A stretch of DNA of 64,000 bases from Terriglobia bacterium (GTDB taxonomy: Bacteria; Acidobacteriota; Terriglobia; Acidiferrales; UBA7541): positions 236,276 to 300,275 of the forward strand of contig JAIQFB010000010.1 in the NCBI GenBank assembly GCA_020073485.1, read 5' to 3'. The position numbers and the translations under genes are program-made. The notes beneath the pieces are model-generated. The model saw only the letters and a list, made by a program, of their open reading frames with translations, had not been told where the DNA came from and ran no database searches. Every line of letters starts with the position of its first letter. The stretch's first letter is position 1. This document shows positions 61,782-64,000 of this stretch, piece by piece.

Positions 61782-62618
61782 ATGATCGTTCCCTCCGGTT
61801 CCCGGATTGCGTTTCAGGGCGAGCGCGGCGCGTTCAGCGAGGAGGCTGCCGTCAAGCTGTTGGGCGAGGATATCCAGCTCGTTCCGCGCGCCACATTTGA
61901 GGCGATGTATTCCAGCATTCAGGACGGCGTTGCGGATTATATTCTCGCGCCTATCGAAAACAGCCTGGCCGGGTCCGTGCACCGCTCCTACGACTTGCTG
62001 ATCGCCGGCGGCCTGCAGATTCGCGCCGAGGTCGTCATTCCCATCGTGCACAACCTCATCGGCGTTCCGGGCGCGGTGTTTGAAAACATTACGCAGGTCT
62101 CCTCGCATCCGGTGGCGCTGGCGCAGTGCGAGCGGTTCTTTGCCGATCATCCCGCGATCAAGAAGATAACGGCCGAAGACACCGCCGGGAGCGTGCGCCA
62201 GGTGATGCGCGAGGGCGATCCTGCGAAGGCCGCGATTGCCAGCCGCCGCGCAGCGGAAGTGTACGGCGGGAAGATTCTCCGCGAGCACCTCGAGGATCAT
62301 CCGGAAAACTACACGCGATTTCTTTTACTCGCGGCTTCCGGCGAGGTGGCGGAGAATGCGGACAAGCTATCGCTGGTCCTGCATCTGGCGCACAAACCGG
62401 GTTCGTTATGCCAAGTGCTGAACGCCTTTGCCAAGCGCAATCTAAATCTGCTGAAAATTGAGAGCCGTCCCATTCCCGGCACGCCCTGGAGTTATTGCTT
62501 TTATCTGGACCTGCAGGCGTCGCTGAAGGATGCCAACACGCGCGCGGCGCTCGAAGAACTCAAGGGGCACGCCGATTCTGTAAAGATTCTTGGGTGTTAT
62601 CCGCAAGCGAAGGTTTAG
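61782..62618 (+). CDS. pheA: Prephenate dehydratase
   Basis: This 278-residue protein is a monofunctional prephenate dehydratase. It carries FQGERGAFSEEAA at the N-terminus, VPIENSLAG-type (LAPIENSLAGSVHRSYD), the catalytic Thr in ENYTRFLLLA, and a C-terminal ACT domain with the Phe-binding motif IESRPIPGTPWSY. It makes phenylpyruvate in phenylalanine synthesis and is likely inhibited by Phe through the ACT domain. The start ATG 61782 has no strong ribosome site. No chorismate mutase is fused. Confidence 0.95.
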   Translation: MIVPSGSRIAFQGERGAFSEEAAVKLLGEDIQLVPRATFEAMYSSIQDGVADYILAPIENSLAGSVHRSYDLLIAGGLQIRAEVVIPIVHNLIGVPGAVFENITQVSSHPVALAQCERFFADHPAIKKITAEDTAGSVRQVMREGDPAKAAIASRRAAEVYGGKILREHLEDHPENYTRFLLLAASGEVAENADKLSLVLHLAHKPGSLCQVLNAFAKRNLNLLKIESRPIPGTPWSYCFYLDLQASLKDANTRAALEELKGHADSVKILGCYPQAKV

Positions 62619-63936
<1,318 letters not shown>

Positions 63937-63972
63937 CGGGCGCAGCGTTGCCCCGATTGTGTGTTGCTGCTA

Positions 63973-64000
63973 TAGCCCGTCCGCCGCGGCGGACGGGCTA
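63973..64000. terminator. 28-bp perfect palindrome after ilvC
   Basis: The last 28 bases of the window form a perfect self-complementary palindrome; each half reads TAGCCCGTCCGCCG. It may be the terminator of ilvC or a REP-like element. The right end coincides with the window limit, so any T tract is unseen. Confidence 0.7.

Overview
The window is GC-rich, almost fully coding bacterial chromosome, with many TTG and GTG starts behind clear Shine-Dalgarno sequences. It is dense in secreted beta-propellers, carboxypeptidase-regulatory-like proteins, DUF6152/DUF4159 proteins, PilZ proteins and outer-membrane proteins. That mix and a Gram-negative envelope (RND pump, ExbD, beta-barrels) point to Acidobacteriota. 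The assignment is by inference, since no rRNA or other phylogenetic marker RNA is present.

Region by region. 1-3.8 kb: the 3' end of a 5'-nucleotidase, then an apparently complete arginine-to-putrescine route (pyruvoyl arginine decarboxylase, N-carbamoylputrescine amidohydrolase, agmatine deiminase). 3.8-7.2 kb: a GlsB-type membrane protein, ribonuclease J, a GNAT acetyltransferase and UppP. 7.3-16.3 kb: a secreted metallo-beta-lactamase-fold protein, a membrane/spermidine-synthase-like protein split by an in-frame stop, an HD-GYP protein with a degenerate receiver, an outer-membrane barrel, a sugar porter and a 29-residue membrane peptide. 16.5-25.4 kb: NHL and LVIVD beta-propellers, a cytochrome c, a polytopic membrane protein, CDP-diacylglycerol pyrophosphatase, and a glycosyltransferase/polysaccharide deacetylase pair. 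25.4-36 kb: three PilZ proteins (one fused to a TonB C-terminus), adenylate kinase, a tannase-family hydrolase, a frameshifted tandem GlcG/HbpS protein and several small membrane proteins. 36.3-40.5 kb: FtsK, tRNA-Phe and a 1.5-kb integrated element bounded by a copy of the tRNA 3' end. 40.75-44.5 kb: a four-gene locus that looks like a minimal, non-canonical chaperone/outer-membrane fibre system. 44.7-55 kb: a haem-containing regulatory-domain protein, a PEGA/trypsin protease, thioredoxin-fold proteins, a TlpA-MsrA operon, ExbD, a second LVIVD protein and DUF4159. 55-64 kb: an RND pump, soluble transhydrogenase, DUF6152, prephenate dehydratase and ketol-acid reductoisomerase, with several inverted repeats between genes.

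The most interesting items are the fibre-like locus (40.75-44.5 kb), the integrase-less tRNA-Phe element carrying a YopX gene and paired arm-type repeats (38.97-40.48 kb), and the two interrupted genes (stop at 11237-11239; frameshift near 30933-30937). Several genes concern c-di-GMP (HD-GYP, three PilZ) and extracytoplasmic redox repair (TlpA, MsrA, redoxin, cytochromes).
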